A DNA stretch of 64,000 bases from an uncultured Vibrio sp. (GCF_963675395.1 NZ_OY776222.1:434001-498000), one strand, 5' to 3'. Positions 26,752 to 36,002 are shown, counted from the stretch's first letter. The notes: generated by a model not told the origin, from the letters alone. Numbers and translations: made by a program.

Positions 26752-28248
26752 ATGGAAGTTATTTCTCACTTTATTGCCGGAGACAAATTCTCACACTCAG
26801 GCACGACGATGGATGTTTACAACCCTGCGACGGGTCAGCCGATTCGCCAAGTCGAAATGGGGACGGCGGAAACCGTGAACCAGGCCGTCGAAGCGGCAAA
26901 ACGCGCCTACCCAGCATGGAGTAAAACGCCATCGCTAAAAAGAGCGCGAATCATGTTTGCGTTCAAAGATCTCCTGGAAGCGAATCAAGATCAAATCGCG
27001 CGTTTGATCAGTGAAGAGCATGGAAAAACGATAGAAGATTCTCTTGGAGAGTTACAACGTGGTATCGAGAATGTGGAATACGCTTGTGGCGCACCAGAGC
27101 TACTAAAAGGCGAATACACCCGAGGAACAGGGCCGGGTATTAACGCTTGGAGTGACCATAAACCTGTAGGGATCGTCGCTGGTATCACGCCGTTTAACTT
27201 CCCTGCGATGGTGCCGCTTTGGATGTACCCACTTGCGGTTGTTTGCGGTAACTGTTTTATTCTCAAACCGTCAGAGAAAGTGCCAGCTTCTACTCTGTTT
27301 ATTGTAGATCTACTGCATCAAGCGGGTTTGCCAAGTGGCGTACTTAACGTAGTCAATGGTGGTAAAGAGGTTGTCGATGCACTGATTGAAACGCCGGAAG
27401 TGAAAGCAATGAGCTTCGTTGGGTCGACGCCAGTTGCAGAATATATTTATTCGGAAGGCACCAAACGTGGTAAACGTGTTCAGGCTCTTGGCGGCGCTAA
27501 AAACCACGCGATTATTATGCCGGATGCTGAAGTATCAAGCACCGTCAACTCACTGATGGGCGCAGCGTTTGGGTCTTGTGGTGAACGCTGTATGGCGATT
27601 TCGGTTGCGGTGTGTGTAGGTGATGAAGTCGCAGATAACTTGGTGAAAGAGCTCACCCCTCGAATTCAGGAGCTCAGAGTCGGTGCCTTTACGCAAAGCG
27701 CTGTGGACATGGGACCAGTGATTGCGAAAGAGCATCTTGAAAAGATCTCAGGCTATATAGAAAGCGGTGTTGAGGCAGGTGCTGAATTAGTCGTGGATGG
27801 TCGTGGTCTTTCGGTTCCTGACTTCTCTAGTGGCTACTTTCTCGGTGGCAGCTTGTTCGATAATGTGACACCAGACATGAAGATTTACACTGATGAAATC
27901 TTTGGCCCAGTGCTGTGTGTGGTACGAGTTAAAAACCTTGAAGAGGGGATTCAGCTCATCAATGAACACGAGTTTGGCAACGGGACTTGCATATTTACAC
28001 GTGATGGTGAAACCGCAGAGATCTTCTGTGATGAAGTTGAAGCTGGCATGGTCGGTGTAAATGTACCGCTTCCTGTCCCGGTGGCTTACCATAGTTTTGG
28101 TGGCTGGAAACGTTCGTTATTCGGTGATCTTCACGCCTATGGCCCTGACGGTGTGCGCTTCTACACTCGTCGTAAATCCATTACTCAGAAATGGCCAAAG
28201 CCGCAAAACTACGAAACTGCGCAATTTGCTTTCCCAAGTAATAAATAG
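26752..28248 (+). CDS. mmsA: Methylmalonate-/malonate-semialdehyde dehydrogenase (acylating)
   Basis: CoA-dependent aldehyde dehydrogenase that oxidises and decarboxylates malonate semialdehyde to acetyl-CoA (or methylmalonate semialdehyde to propionyl-CoA). Visible: GITPFNFPAMVPLWM in the NAD fold, LKPSEKVP, MSFVGSTPVAEYIY, and the catalytic Cys280 in GSCGERCMA, the subfamily signature. The C-terminal SFGGWKRSLFGD is typical. Length 498 aa. It is the second gene of the operon, starting after AAGGAAGG. With the aminotransferase it completes beta-alanine to acetyl-CoA. Confidence 0.92.
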   Translation: MEVISHFIAGDKFSHSGTTMDVYNPATGQPIRQVEMGTAETVNQAVEAAKRAYPAWSKTPSLKRARIMFAFKDLLEANQDQIARLISEEHGKTIEDSLGELQRGIENVEYACGAPELLKGEYTRGTGPGINAWSDHKPVGIVAGITPFNFPAMVPLWMYPLAVVCGNCFILKPSEKVPASTLFIVDLLHQAGLPSGVLNVVNGGKEVVDALIETPEVKAMSFVGSTPVAEYIYSEGTKRGKRVQALGGAKNHAIIMPDAEVSSTVNSLMGAAFGSCGERCMAISVAVCVGDEVADNLVKELTPRIQELRVGAFTQSAVDMGPVIAKEHLEKISGYIESGVEAGAELVVDGRGLSVPDFSSGYFLGGSLFDNVTPDMKIYTDEIFGPVLCVVRVKNLEEGIQLINEHEFGNGTCIFTRDGETAEIFCDEVEAGMVGVNVPLPVPVAYHSFGGWKRSLFGDLHAYGPDGVRFYTRRKSITQKWPKPQNYETAQFAFPSNK

Positions 28249-28270
28249 GATTCATTTTACGGCTAATTTA

Positions 28271-28302
28271 CCTATCCCCTGGCTTTTTTGCTGGGGGATA
28301 GG
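28271..28302 (+). terminator. Hairpin after mmsA
   Basis: Stem CCTATCCCC / GGGGATAGG (28271-28279 and 28294-28302), extended by outer ACGGC / GCCGT complementarity. The loop, not the tail, is T-rich, so its terminator strength is uncertain. It lies between convergent genes. Confidence 0.55.
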
Positions 28303-28318
28303 CCGTAGGGATACAAGT

Positions 28319-28966
28319 TTAGATCGGTTCGCCCGCTTCGTCTTCTTCGACGATGTCGGTTTCTAAACTCGCTTCCGCTAACCAGCGCTGCATGGTGTCG
28401 CTATTCAGGACTTTTTGCTGATATTGAGTGGCCTTCTCCGATAGTTTGATGCCGTAAGTAAGCGTGCGCAGTACCACAGGTGCATACATGGCGTCCGCAA
28501 TCGACCACTCTCCAAATAACCAGCCATCCGGGTATTGTTCCATTTGCAGTGACCAGATTTGATCAATACGTTCGATGTCTTTAAGCGCGTCTTTACTCAA
28601 AGAGACGGTTCGCTTTGCTCGGCAGTTCATTGGCAATTCGTTACGCAGAGCCATAAATCCGGAGTGCATTTCTGCTGATATCGCTCTCGCTTTGGCTCTT
28701 TCTGACTGAAGTTGCGGCCAAGCTTTTCCGTTCAGGTAGGCTTCGTTTACGTATTCGAGAATGGCGAGTGAATCCCATACGGTAACGTCATCACAAACCA
28801 AAGTCGGTACCTTGGCCGTCGGCGTTATATCCTCTAGTGTGTTGTAGAATTCATCCGTGAACAGTGTGATTTTTACGATCTCAACGTCGATGTCGTAATG
28901 CATGAAGATAAGCCACGCTCTGAGTGACCAGCTTGAGTAGTTTTGATTGCCGATATAAAGTTTCAT
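28319..28966 (-). CDS. Glutathione S-transferase family protein
   Basis: A 215-aa cytosolic GST-like protein. The thioredoxin-fold N-terminal domain (residues 1-80) starts MKLYIGNQNYSSWSLRAWL with a Ser/Tyr cluster at the glutathione site, has KVPTLV (cis-Pro) and the glutathione-contacting DSLAILEYV. A helical C-terminal domain follows. Probably detoxifies electrophiles or acts as a thiol transferase; substrate unknown. Single gene with a GGAAG ribosome site. Confidence 0.88.
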   Translation of the reverse strand: MKLYIGNQNYSSWSLRAWLIFMHYDIDVEIVKITLFTDEFYNTLEDITPTAKVPTLVCDDVTVWDSLAILEYVNEAYLNGKAWPQLQSERAKARAISAEMHSGFMALRNELPMNCRAKRTVSLSKDALKDIERIDQIWSLQMEQYPDGWLFGEWSIADAMYAPVVLRTLTYGIKLSEKATQYQQKVLNSDTMQRWLAEASLETDIVEEDEAGEPI

Positions 28967-29070
28967 CCATACTTCCTTGTTTTTGAGTACTTGTCAGGAA
29001 CATTTACGATAATAGATTGTTTTATCGAAAACTAGCGGGAGTTTTTGATAGCATCTGCCTACCCTATAAT

Positions 29071-29385
29071 TTAGTGACCAAGCTTCAACATCACCACACC
29101 AGACAAGATCAACATAATGCCGATGTAGCGAACCATCGAAGTCGGATCCCCATAGAAGTAAACGCCGACAAGAAATGTCCCGGCTGCGCCAATGCCAGTC
29201 CAGACTGCATATGCGGTACCCATAGGTATCACGCGTTGTGCCGCAAACAGTAGCGCACCACTGATCGCCATGAAGACCATCGCCATTGTTATCCCTAACA
29301 CCTTGTGCCCAGACTGAGCAACTTTCAATCCAACTGGCCATCCAATTTCCGTAAGACCAGCTAAAAGTAGATATAACCAGCTCAT
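29071..29385 (-). CDS. sugE: SMR family guanidinium exporter SugE/Gdx
   Basis: Small multidrug-resistance protein of 104 aa with four membrane helices. The essential Glu lies in the first helix (LLLAGLTEIGW), and the diagnostic GTAYAVWTGIG motif of SugE/Gdx is present, setting it apart from EmrE-type pumps. ATG 29385 is chosen because GGTGA precedes it; an upstream in-frame start at 29415 would add ten residues. It is divergent from a LysR regulator, which may control it. Characterised relatives export guanidinium; some also move small quaternary ammonium compounds. Confidence 0.9.
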   Translation of the reverse strand: MSWLYLLLAGLTEIGWPVGLKVAQSGHKVLGITMAMVFMAISGALLFAAQRVIPMGTAYAVWTGIGAAGTFLVGVYFYGDPTSMVRYIGIMLILSGVVMLKLGH

Positions 29386-29476
29386 AAATTTCACCAAATA
29401 GATAAAGGAAAACATTGCGGCCTATAGTATCGATTATTATGATGGGTAAAAGTTAATAACTATCGATTTTTTTCAT

Positions 29477-30370
29477 ATGTTGAGCTTGGAACAAGTTAGG
29501 ATGTTGGTACTCTCTGCGGAGCTCGGGTCATTTTCTGCCTGTGCAAGGAAAATGGGCAAGGTTCAATCTGCGGTTAGCCATGGTATCAGTACCTTAGAGA
29601 TTGATTTAGGCATCGAATTGTTTGATCGTTCCGCCAGAAGCCCCAAACTTACGCCTGCGGGCGAGCGATTAATACGCAGTGCGCAAAACCTGTTAGCACA
29701 GGCTGATGAGTTTGAAAAAATCGCTCAATCTATTGAAAGAAAGGAAGAAAGCCAACTGACGATAGCCATTGACGACGGCGTGTATAATCCAAAGTTCGCC
29801 GATTTGTTTAAGCGTTTGGATAACCAATTTCCCACGATTCAAATCGATGTGCTGAGTTTAGCGTCTGGCGATATTTCTGCTGAAGTTGCAAATGGTGATG
29901 TTGATATCGGAGTGATGTTCACCGAGTTTGAACAGTTAAAGCAAGTCGACTTCTGTTACGTTGGAAGCATTGATTATCTTCCTGTTTGTCATCCGAATTA
30001 TCCACTTGCAGATATTGATGTCGAGCTGCAATCTGATTTGGCACCGTACCGCCAACTGGCGATTCGAGGTAAATCCAAAGCCGAATCACAAACCTTGATC
30101 AGCATCGCACCTAAAGTTTGGTGGAGCTCTAGTCATTACAGCGCGTTAGAGCTCGTTAAGCAGCAGGTAGGCTGGGCCTATTTGCCGTCTTTTTTGGTCA
30201 ATGACCTAATCGAATCTGGTGAACTACATAAAATTAAAGTGGCGTTCGACCATAAGCCCTGGAATGCGCCAGTCGATTTGGTATTTAAAAAAGGCAGAAT
30301 GGACGGACCCGTATTTCAGTGGCTATTTGAGGAACTCAAACAACTATTCACACCGACAACTTTGATTTAG
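29477..30370 (+). CDS. LysR-type transcriptional regulator
   Basis: A 297-aa regulator with an N-terminal HTH (AELGSFSACARKMGKVQSAVSHGIS) and a C-terminal effector domain. It is divergent from sugE with about 90 bases between the starts, so regulation of the exporter is plausible. Followed by a strong terminator. The effector is unknown. Confidence 0.88.
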   Translation: MLSLEQVRMLVLSAELGSFSACARKMGKVQSAVSHGISTLEIDLGIELFDRSARSPKLTPAGERLIRSAQNLLAQADEFEKIAQSIERKEESQLTIAIDDGVYNPKFADLFKRLDNQFPTIQIDVLSLASGDISAEVANGDVDIGVMFTEFEQLKQVDFCYVGSIDYLPVCHPNYPLADIDVELQSDLAPYRQLAIRGKSKAESQTLISIAPKVWWSSSHYSALELVKQQVGWAYLPSFLVNDLIESGELHKIKVAFDHKPWNAPVDLVFKKGRMDGPVFQWLFEELKQLFTPTTLI

Positions 30371-30426
30371 GTAACTTCACATTGAAGCCGGATGCATCAT
30401 AGTGATTTCACTGTTTTTATTCTCGG

Positions 30427-30455
30427 TAACACCGGGTATCTGCCCGGTGTTATTA
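30427..30455. terminator. Terminator between LysR and ridA
   Basis: A 10-bp stem TAACACCGGG / CCCGGTGTTA (30427-30436 and 30443-30452) between convergent genes; probably serves both. Confidence 0.75.
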
Positions 30456-30467
30456 AATTTGTTCGGT

Positions 30468-30815
30468 CTATTGCGCTGCAACGACAGACATTTCTACCAG
30501 AATAACATCTCTTGCCATGCGAGCTTCAACACATGCTCGTGCAGGTTTCTCACCGTTGGCAACCCAGGCATCCCACACTTTGTTCATCGCGGCGAAGTCT
30601 TTCATGTCGCGAAGGTAGATGGTCACGGATAGGAGTTTATCGCGATGGCTACCCGCTGTTTCAAGTAAGGCATCAATCTTATCCAGGCATCGTTGAGTTT
30701 GCTCGGTAATATCCCACGCCGCATCACCGGCTGTCTGGCCACAAAGATAAATGGTGCCGTTGTGCTTAACAATACGGCTCATACGCTCTGTGGATTCTAT
30801 TCTTTCAATTGTCAT
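30468..30815 (-). CDS. RidA/YjgF/UK114 family protein
   Basis: A 115-aa protein of the Rid family, which hydrolyses reactive enamine/imine intermediates released by PLP enzymes. The family signature appears as [12 protein letters not shown], with the Arg that binds the substrate carboxylate. Starts after AAAGGA. It resembles Rid subfamilies often found beside amino acid catabolic genes, which fits the nearby PLP aminotransferase and decarboxylase, though it is a separate transcription unit. Confidence 0.9.
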   Translation of the reverse strand: MTIERIESTERMSRIVKHNGTIYLCGQTAGDAAWDITEQTQRCLDKIDALLETAGSHRDKLLSVTIYLRDMKDFAAMNKVWDAWVANGEKPARACVEARMARDVILVEMSVVAAQ

Positions 30816-31181
30816 TGTTTTCCTTTCGACTGTTTTTTTAGGATTTAGTGATAGTTATAATACACCAACCTAACATCGTGAGTTAATGACTCTTGCTTAC
30901 GTGAATTACGCAGAGCCACCACGTGGCAATTAATTTAGGTTGGTGTCGTCGTCAGCTTCGACTCAACATGAATATTAACAAAATCAGCCTTTCGTAACAG
31001 TGATCGCTTCATGTCGACCAATTATTTCGGATTTTTCTTATGCTTTATACTCAAATAACCGTGAGTTTTTTAGTCAAGTATCACTTGGAAAGCCGTACTA
31101 TGTTGCAAGCTCAAGGTTGCAAGCACAAGTTAATGAAACAAAAATGGCGACCCGAGGTCGCCACTTCATACGCTGATGTTC
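30816..31181. other. Gap with a 12-bp inverted repeat
   Basis: No gene recognised. ACACCAACCTAA (30862-30873) and its complement TTAGGTTGGTGT (30935-30946) bound an 85-bp unit that could fold or be a small intergenic repeat. The right end holds the vctC terminator. Confidence 0.4.
31138..31163 (-). terminator. Terminator of the vct operon
   Basis: Stem TGGCGACC / GGTCGCCA (31145-31152 and 31156-31163), followed on the minus strand by a T-run, 19 bases past the vctC stop. Confidence 0.85.
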
Positions 31182-31943
31182 CTATCGTCGATAATATAAC
31201 GAAATACGATTGCCATCGATTTTCTGGACGACAAACCGAATCTCATAAATATCGCTTAATACCGCTTCATCAATGACCTCTTCTATCGTGCCAGCCTTAA
31301 TTACTTCGCCCAGTTTCATTGCGACGATATGATCGGAATAGCAGGAAGCAAAGTTAATGTCGTGAATCACAATCACGACCGCTTTGTTTTTCAGTTTGGC
31401 CAACTTGTGCAGCGTACTCATGATATCGACAGAGTGTTTGATATCGAGGTTATTCAGTGGCTCATCAAGGAATATATAATCGGTATCTTGCGCGACGACC
31501 ATCGCGATGAATGCCATCTGGCGCTGACCACCAGACAGTTGGTCAATGAAGCGATCTTGCAGATGGTCAATTTCCAGATGCTGCATAGACTCTTCAATGA
31601 TGCGATTGTCTTCGTCGGTTAAGCGTCCCTGAGAGTAGGGGAATCGCCCGAACGCGACTAAATCTCGCACCGTAAAGCGCATATTGATGTTGTTGGATTG
31701 ACGCAGAACAGAGAGACGTTTTGCCAAGTCTTCCGAGTTCCACTGGTCGAGCGGTTTGTCACCGATGACGACGCTACCCGCATCGCTTTCTGTCAGGCGA
31801 CTTGCCATCGATAGCAGGGTACTTTTACCTGCGCCATTTGGGCCGATAATGCTGGTGACTTTACCAAGTGGGAAAAGGGCATCAGCATTTTTCACCACGT
31901 ATTTTTCATTGTATTTTTTGCTTAAACCTTGAATACGGATCAT
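31182..31943 (-). CDS. vctC: Ferric-siderophore ABC transporter ATPase (VctC-like)
   Basis: Cytoplasmic ATPase that powers siderophore import. Walker A GPNGAGKST (residues 34-42), the LSGGQRQ signature, Walker B DYIFLDEP and a switch His in VIVIHD are intact. Length 253 aa. Last gene of the operon vctP-vctD-vctG-vctC, 11 bases after vctG. Order and sequence character match the V. cholerae VctPDGC catechol-siderophore system and the related V. anguillarum Fat proteins. Confidence 0.9.
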   Translation of the reverse strand: MIRIQGLSKKYNEKYVVKNADALFPLGKVTSIIGPNGAGKSTLLSMASRLTESDAGSVVIGDKPLDQWNSEDLAKRLSVLRQSNNINMRFTVRDLVAFGRFPYSQGRLTDEDNRIIEESMQHLEIDHLQDRFIDQLSGGQRQMAFIAMVVAQDTDYIFLDEPLNNLDIKHSVDIMSTLHKLAKLKNKAVVIVIHDINFASCYSDHIVAMKLGEVIKAGTIEEVIDEAVLSDIYEIRFVVQKIDGNRISLYYRR

Positions 31944-31954
31944 GTGATAAACCT

Positions 31955-32905
31955 TTAGTCGAATTTATTTTTCATAAGCAGAATGAGGAAGTAACCGCCG
32001 CCAATAAAATTGATGATGACACTGATGGTGGTATCGAAATCGAACAGGTTTTCGACTACCCACTGACCACCAGACAGCAATACAACAGACAGTACAGCAC
32101 TGGCAACGATCAGCAGGCGATGCTGGTAACCAGTGAAAATTTGACGCGTCAGGGCGACAACTATTAAGCCAAAGAACAGGATTGGACCGATTAAAGCCGT
32201 GGACATCGACACCATCAGTGTAATGATGAACATCACTTGCATCGTCAGTTTGTGCGTATCGACACCTAAACTCTTGGCGTTGTCGACACCTAACCACATG
32301 ACATCCAACTTATGTGAGATATGAATTAAATAAGCGCCGCAGAGCAACATCGGAGCGATACACCAGTACACCAATTCACCGTTGATGTTGTTAAAGCTGG
32401 CAAACATGGAACCCTGAATGAAATTAAACTCATCTGGGTCCGTCACCATTGTGAAAAAGCCGGTAATACTACTGAACAAGCTGCTGAGCACGATACCAAT
32501 CAATAGCAGAGTGAAGATGTTTCGTTGACGGCCTCGGAAGTAGAAGCTGAATAGGGTCATTGCACACACAATCATGATGCCTGTAGACAGGACAAAATTG
32601 AGTTTGCTGTTAATGACCCAAGCACTCAGACCACCAAACGTCACCACCAATATCACCTGAATCATTACGTACAGGGAGTCAAAACCGAGAATCGACGGCG
32701 TCAGTATTCGGTTATTGGTAATCGTCTGGAAGATCAATGACGAGGAGGCAATGGCGATTGCTGCTAACACGATTGCCAAGACTTTAGGCACACGACGAGA
32801 CAAGAAAAATTGGTAGTTGTCCGGGGTTAAACCTTTGCCGATAAATACGGCGCAAATCAGTACTGCGATAGCCGCGAGTACGATGACTTTAATCGAATCA
32901 CGCAT
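31955..32905 (-). CDS. vctG: Ferric-siderophore ABC transporter permease (VctG-like)
   Basis: FecCD-family inner-membrane permease of 316 aa with about nine hydrophobic helices. Conserved LILTPSILGFDSLY-like and GPILFFGLIV segments are visible. Its start overlaps the end of vctD by 8 bases, indicating translational coupling. It pairs with VctD to form the channel. Confidence 0.9.
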   Translation of the reverse strand: MRDSIKVIVLAAIAVLICAVFIGKGLTPDNYQFFLSRRVPKVLAIVLAAIAIASSSLIFQTITNNRILTPSILGFDSLYVMIQVILVVTFGGLSAWVINSKLNFVLSTGIMIVCAMTLFSFYFRGRQRNIFTLLLIGIVLSSLFSSITGFFTMVTDPDEFNFIQGSMFASFNNINGELVYWCIAPMLLCGAYLIHISHKLDVMWLGVDNAKSLGVDTHKLTMQVMFIITLMVSMSTALIGPILFFGLIVVALTRQIFTGYQHRLLIVASAVLSVVLLSGGQWVVENLFDFDTTISVIINFIGGGYFLILLMKNKFD

Positions 32906-33854
32906 TCGCTTTGTCTCTCAATACTAGGTAAATGAAAACAGAACCGCCTAAGATGCTGATGATCATCGAAATAGGGATTTCATAAGGGAAGATAATCAAA
33001 CGCCCTAAAATGTCACAGGTCAGTACCAATATGACGCCTGCGTAAGCGGTCCAAGGCAAGTTGCGACGCATGTTATCGCCAATAAATATCGACACCAGAT
33101 TTGGCACGATAAGGCCTAGAAAAGGAATCATCCCTACGATCATCACCACAGACGAGGACAATACTGCCACTAAGATAACGCCAATAAGTACGATACGTTG
33201 GTAATTTAAGCCGATGTTTTTCGCGAAGCTTTCACCAATACTGGCAGCGCTGAAGCGGTTAGCATAAGCGTAAGCCAGCGCCGATACGGGAAGCGCCAAA
33301 TATAAAAACTCGTAGTTACCTTGTAAAACAGAAGCGAAGTTCGCCACCGTCCAAGAGCCAAGCGTCTGCACTAAATCATATTTATACGCGACAAAGGTGG
33401 TCATCGAAGAGACCACATTGCCATACATGATGCCGATCAATGGAACTAAAACGGTATTTTTAAACTTCAAACGCTGCAGGAAACGGACAAAAATGACCGT
33501 GCCAAGCACAGAAAAAGCAAAGATGGTAATGAGGTGGACCCAGCTGCTCATATCAGCAAAGAAGATCAAAGCGATGATATAACCGAACATTGCCCAGTCT
33601 ACGGTACCTGTGGTTGATGGTGCAGCGAAGCGGTTCTGAACGATTTGCTGCATGATCAATCCAGCGATACTCAAGCCCGCACCTGCTAAGACAATGGCAA
33701 GTAATCGTGGCAGTCGACTGACCAACAGAATATTCAAACTGTGACTGTCACCAGCCAAAATTTGTGAGAGGGATACGTTTGCTACCCCGACCAACAAGGA
33801 GGTGCCAGCAAGGATAATGAGCAGGGCAAACGCCAAAATATGATGTAATTTCAT
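32898..33854 (-). CDS. vctD: Ferric-siderophore ABC transporter permease (VctD-like)
   Basis: FecCD-family permease of about 318 aa with roughly nine membrane helices; GLIMQQIVQNRFAAPSTTG and MIPFLGLIVPNLV are typical family stretches. ATG 33854 (MKLHHILAFALL) fits the family N-terminus; a GTG at 33896 would add 14 residues that look like leader. Overlaps vctG. Separated from vctP by a hairpin that probably allows higher expression of the binding protein. Confidence 0.88.
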   Translation of the reverse strand: MKLHHILAFALLIILAGTSLLVGVANVSLSQILAGDSHSLNILLVSRLPRLLAIVLAGAGLSIAGLIMQQIVQNRFAAPSTTGTVDWAMFGYIIALIFFADMSSWVHLITIFAFSVLGTVIFVRFLQRLKFKNTVLVPLIGIMYGNVVSSMTTFVAYKYDLVQTLGSWTVANFASVLQGNYEFLYLALPVSALAYAYANRFSAASIGESFAKNIGLNYQRIVLIGVILVAVLSSSVVMIVGMIPFLGLIVPNLVSIFIGDNMRRNLPWTAYAGVILVLTCDILGRLIIFPYEIPISMIISILGGSVFIYLVLRDKANA

Positions 33855-33883
33855 GGTGAAAATATAGATATTATAAATATGAC

Positions 33884-33917
33884 AATGACCTTTCACGCCA
33901 TAAGCGAAAAGGTCATT
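33884..33917 (-). repeat. Intercistronic hairpin between vctP and vctD
   Basis: AATGACCTTT (33884-33893) pairs with AAAGGTCATT (33908-33917) inside the transcript. Such a structure after the binding-protein gene commonly protects upstream mRNA or partly terminates. Confidence 0.6.
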
Positions 33918-33944
33918 TTTTAAAGGGTGACTAAAGTGAGCTTA

Positions 33945-34865
33945 TTAATTAACAACGACTTGGTTTAACTCTTTAATCATGGTTTGAGTTGATTGGTAAC
34001 CGCCAGCTGTCAAATACCATGCTGCTGGGTCAATAAACATGACGCGACCACTTTTCGCTGCTGGTGTTGATTTAACCAATTCATTGTTAAACAACGCTTT
34101 TGCTTTACCATTGCTCTGACCAATAGCCTGTTCACGGTCTAGGACCAACAGTACTTCTGGTTGCGCATCTGCAATATACTCAAACGAAATCAGGTTGCCG
34201 TGATTGCCGGAGACGGTTTTCACGTTTTCAGACGCAGATGTCTCGAAGCCAGCTTCATCATATATAAATGAGAAACGGCTTTTTTCACCAAACATAGCCA
34301 GGCTGTTGCCGCTGTTCGAAACGGTTAAAGCACGTGGTGGATGTTGGACAACTTTGTCATGAAGTGTATCGATCTGGTCTTGAACGTCTTCGATCAATTG
34401 ATCTGCCAGGTCTTTCTTTTCAAAGATTTCGCCTAATGTACGCCAGTGTTGCTGTGTGGTTTTCCAGTAGTCTTTGGTATCAATCTCGAACATGTACGTT
34501 GGTGCAATGTCTTTGAGATCTTTATAGATGGTTGCCATGCGCGCTTCTGCAATGATCAGATCAGGTTTCAACATAAACAGGGTTTCGAAATTCACTTCTT
34601 TCACGCTGCCTGTATTTGCCACAGAATCGCTTTTGTACTTTTCCAGCGTGGTTGGAAGTAATGTCTTTGGTACACCAATTGGCGTGATACCCAGAGCATC
34701 GACGTAATCAAGGCTACCGTAACCGAGAACGACGACGCGTTTCGGTACTTCATTAATTTCTACCGATCCCATGCTGTGTTGGTAGGTTTTTGCAAATGCC
34801 CCGATAGGCGCTAAAGCCAGTAGTAGCGCACTTGTTGCTGCACGAAGAGAAGTTTTACCAAACAT
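33945..34865 (-). CDS. vctP: Periplasmic ferric-siderophore binding protein (VctP-like)
   Basis: Class III periplasmic binding protein that delivers the ferric siderophore to VctDG. From ATG 34865: a signal peptide (SALLLALAPIGAFA-K), then the typical two-lobe fold with PKRVVVLGYGSLDYVDALG and LKPDLIIAEAR. Length about 306 aa. First gene of a four-gene operon. A TTG four codons upstream is less likely. A Fur-box-like sequence lies about 115 bases upstream, so iron repression is expected. No TonB-dependent receptor gene is in this window. Confidence 0.9.
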   Translation of the reverse strand: MFGKTSLRAATSALLLALAPIGAFAKTYQHSMGSVEINEVPKRVVVLGYGSLDYVDALGITPIGVPKTLLPTTLEKYKSDSVANTGSVKEVNFETLFMLKPDLIIAEARMATIYKDLKDIAPTYMFEIDTKDYWKTTQQHWRTLGEIFEKKDLADQLIEDVQDQIDTLHDKVVQHPPRALTVSNSGNSLAMFGEKSRFSFIYDEAGFETSASENVKTVSGNHGNLISFEYIADAQPEVLLVLDREQAIGQSNGKAKALFNNELVKSTPAAKSGRVMFIDPAAWYLTAGGYQSTQTMIKELNQVVVN

Positions 34866-34978
34866 AATGATTCCCAAAAAGGTCTAAAAGTCAGTCATCT
34901 AACTGGAAAAGCGTTTAAACATGAAAACAGAGCAAAAGATGATCTGATAAAGGACTGAAACTTAATTGATTAAAATCA

Positions 34979-34997
34979 AATAAGAATGATTATTGAT
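34979..34997. promoter_or_regulatory. Fur-box-like site in the vctP/LysR divergent region
   Basis: AATAAGAATGATTATTGAT agrees with the AATGANAATNATTNTCATT Vibrio Fur pattern at most defined positions, strongest in the central AGAATGATTAT part. Positioned to repress vctPDGC, and possibly the LysR gene, when iron is plentiful. Confidence 0.65.
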
Positions 34998-35063
34998 TGC
35001 ATACACGTTATCATATGGGATATAACCAGCAACTGAATTGTGAGAATAGTGAGTATTCAAAAA

Positions 35064-36002
35064 ATGAATTTATCCCAGGTGGATTTAAATTTACTGTTTA
35101 TTTTCAAGAGCTTGCTTGAAGAGAAACATGTGTCCAATACCGCGGTTTTATTGAATATGAGCCAGCCGTCTGTCAGCCGATCTTTACAAAAGCTGAGAAC
35201 TTTGTTCGACGATGAGCTGTTGGTTAGGACCGTTCATGGTTATGAACTGACGCCCAAAGCCGAGGAAATCAAACAAGATTTAACCACTGTGTTAACCGGG
35301 TTAGAAAAGCTAATGTATGGCCAGTCTTTTGTTCCAGAGAAGAGCAAGGGGACAATACGCTTCTATGGTTTAGTCCCTCAAGTGACGATGTTGTTGCCTA
35401 GTGTGATTTCACGCATTCGACAAGAAGCACCTAGCATGATTGTTGATGTCGACTCTATCCCTAAAAGGCATTTTGATGGTTTGATTACTGGTGATGTGCA
35501 TTTTGTACTTTCTACCGCTTCTCCCGCGAGTTCCGAGCAAAACTTGTATCGAATGAAAATTGCAAACCGAGACTATCGTTTCTTAATGAGCGAATCTCAT
35601 CCGTTGGCGAATGTTGAAACGTTGACGATAGACATGTTACTTGAATGCCACTTTGGCCAGATTTCTCTTCAGGGCGGTAAAACACTGTCGATTTATCACC
35701 GATTTGCCGAACTCGGCGTAGTGGATAAAAATCGGAGCTTGTCGATACCCATACAGCTTTCCAATTTTAACGCGGCGCCTGCAATTGCCGAAGCATCCGA
35801 TGTGGTATTTCATTTACCTACTCCTTTTGCAGAAGGAGCATGCCTTGGTCGAAAACTGGTCACAAAAAAGGTACCAAAAGAAATTCGCCTTGATAGCGAA
35901 TCGGTCTATCTATACTGGCATAAACGCTACCACAATGATCCGATGTGCAGTTGGGTGAAGTCCTTATTCAAAGAAATTTACGGATCTGTTGAAGGTGAAT
36001 GA
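35064..36002 (+). CDS. LysR-type transcriptional regulator next to vctPDGC
   Basis: A regulator of about 312 aa whose HTH is in MNLSQVDLNLLFIFKSLL and NMSQPSVSRSLQKLRTLF. ATG 35064 is chosen to match the family start; in-frame GTG codons at 35040 and 35049 are alternatives. Divergent from the vct operon across a Fur-like site, so it may be iron-regulated and may control siderophore import, though LysR proteins are unusual as siderophore regulators. Ends before a bidirectional terminator. Confidence 0.85.
   Translation: MNLSQVDLNLLFIFKSLLEEKHVSNTAVLLNMSQPSVSRSLQKLRTLFDDELLVRTVHGYELTPKAEEIKQDLTTVLTGLEKLMYGQSFVPEKSKGTIRFYGLVPQVTMLLPSVISRIRQEAPSMIVDVDSIPKRHFDGLITGDVHFVLSTASPASSEQNLYRMKIANRDYRFLMSESHPLANVETLTIDMLLECHFGQISLQGGKTLSIYHRFAELGVVDKNRSLSIPIQLSNFNAAPAIAEASDVVFHLPTPFAEGACLGRKLVTKKVPKEIRLDSESVYLYWHKRYHNDPMCSWVKSLFKEIYGSVEGE

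Noticed and set aside
28994..29341. 115-codon minus-strand frame across sugE
   Set aside because: Same strand but different frame from sugE, which has clear SMR motifs; the overlapping frame is Trp/Cys/Arg-rich nonsense.
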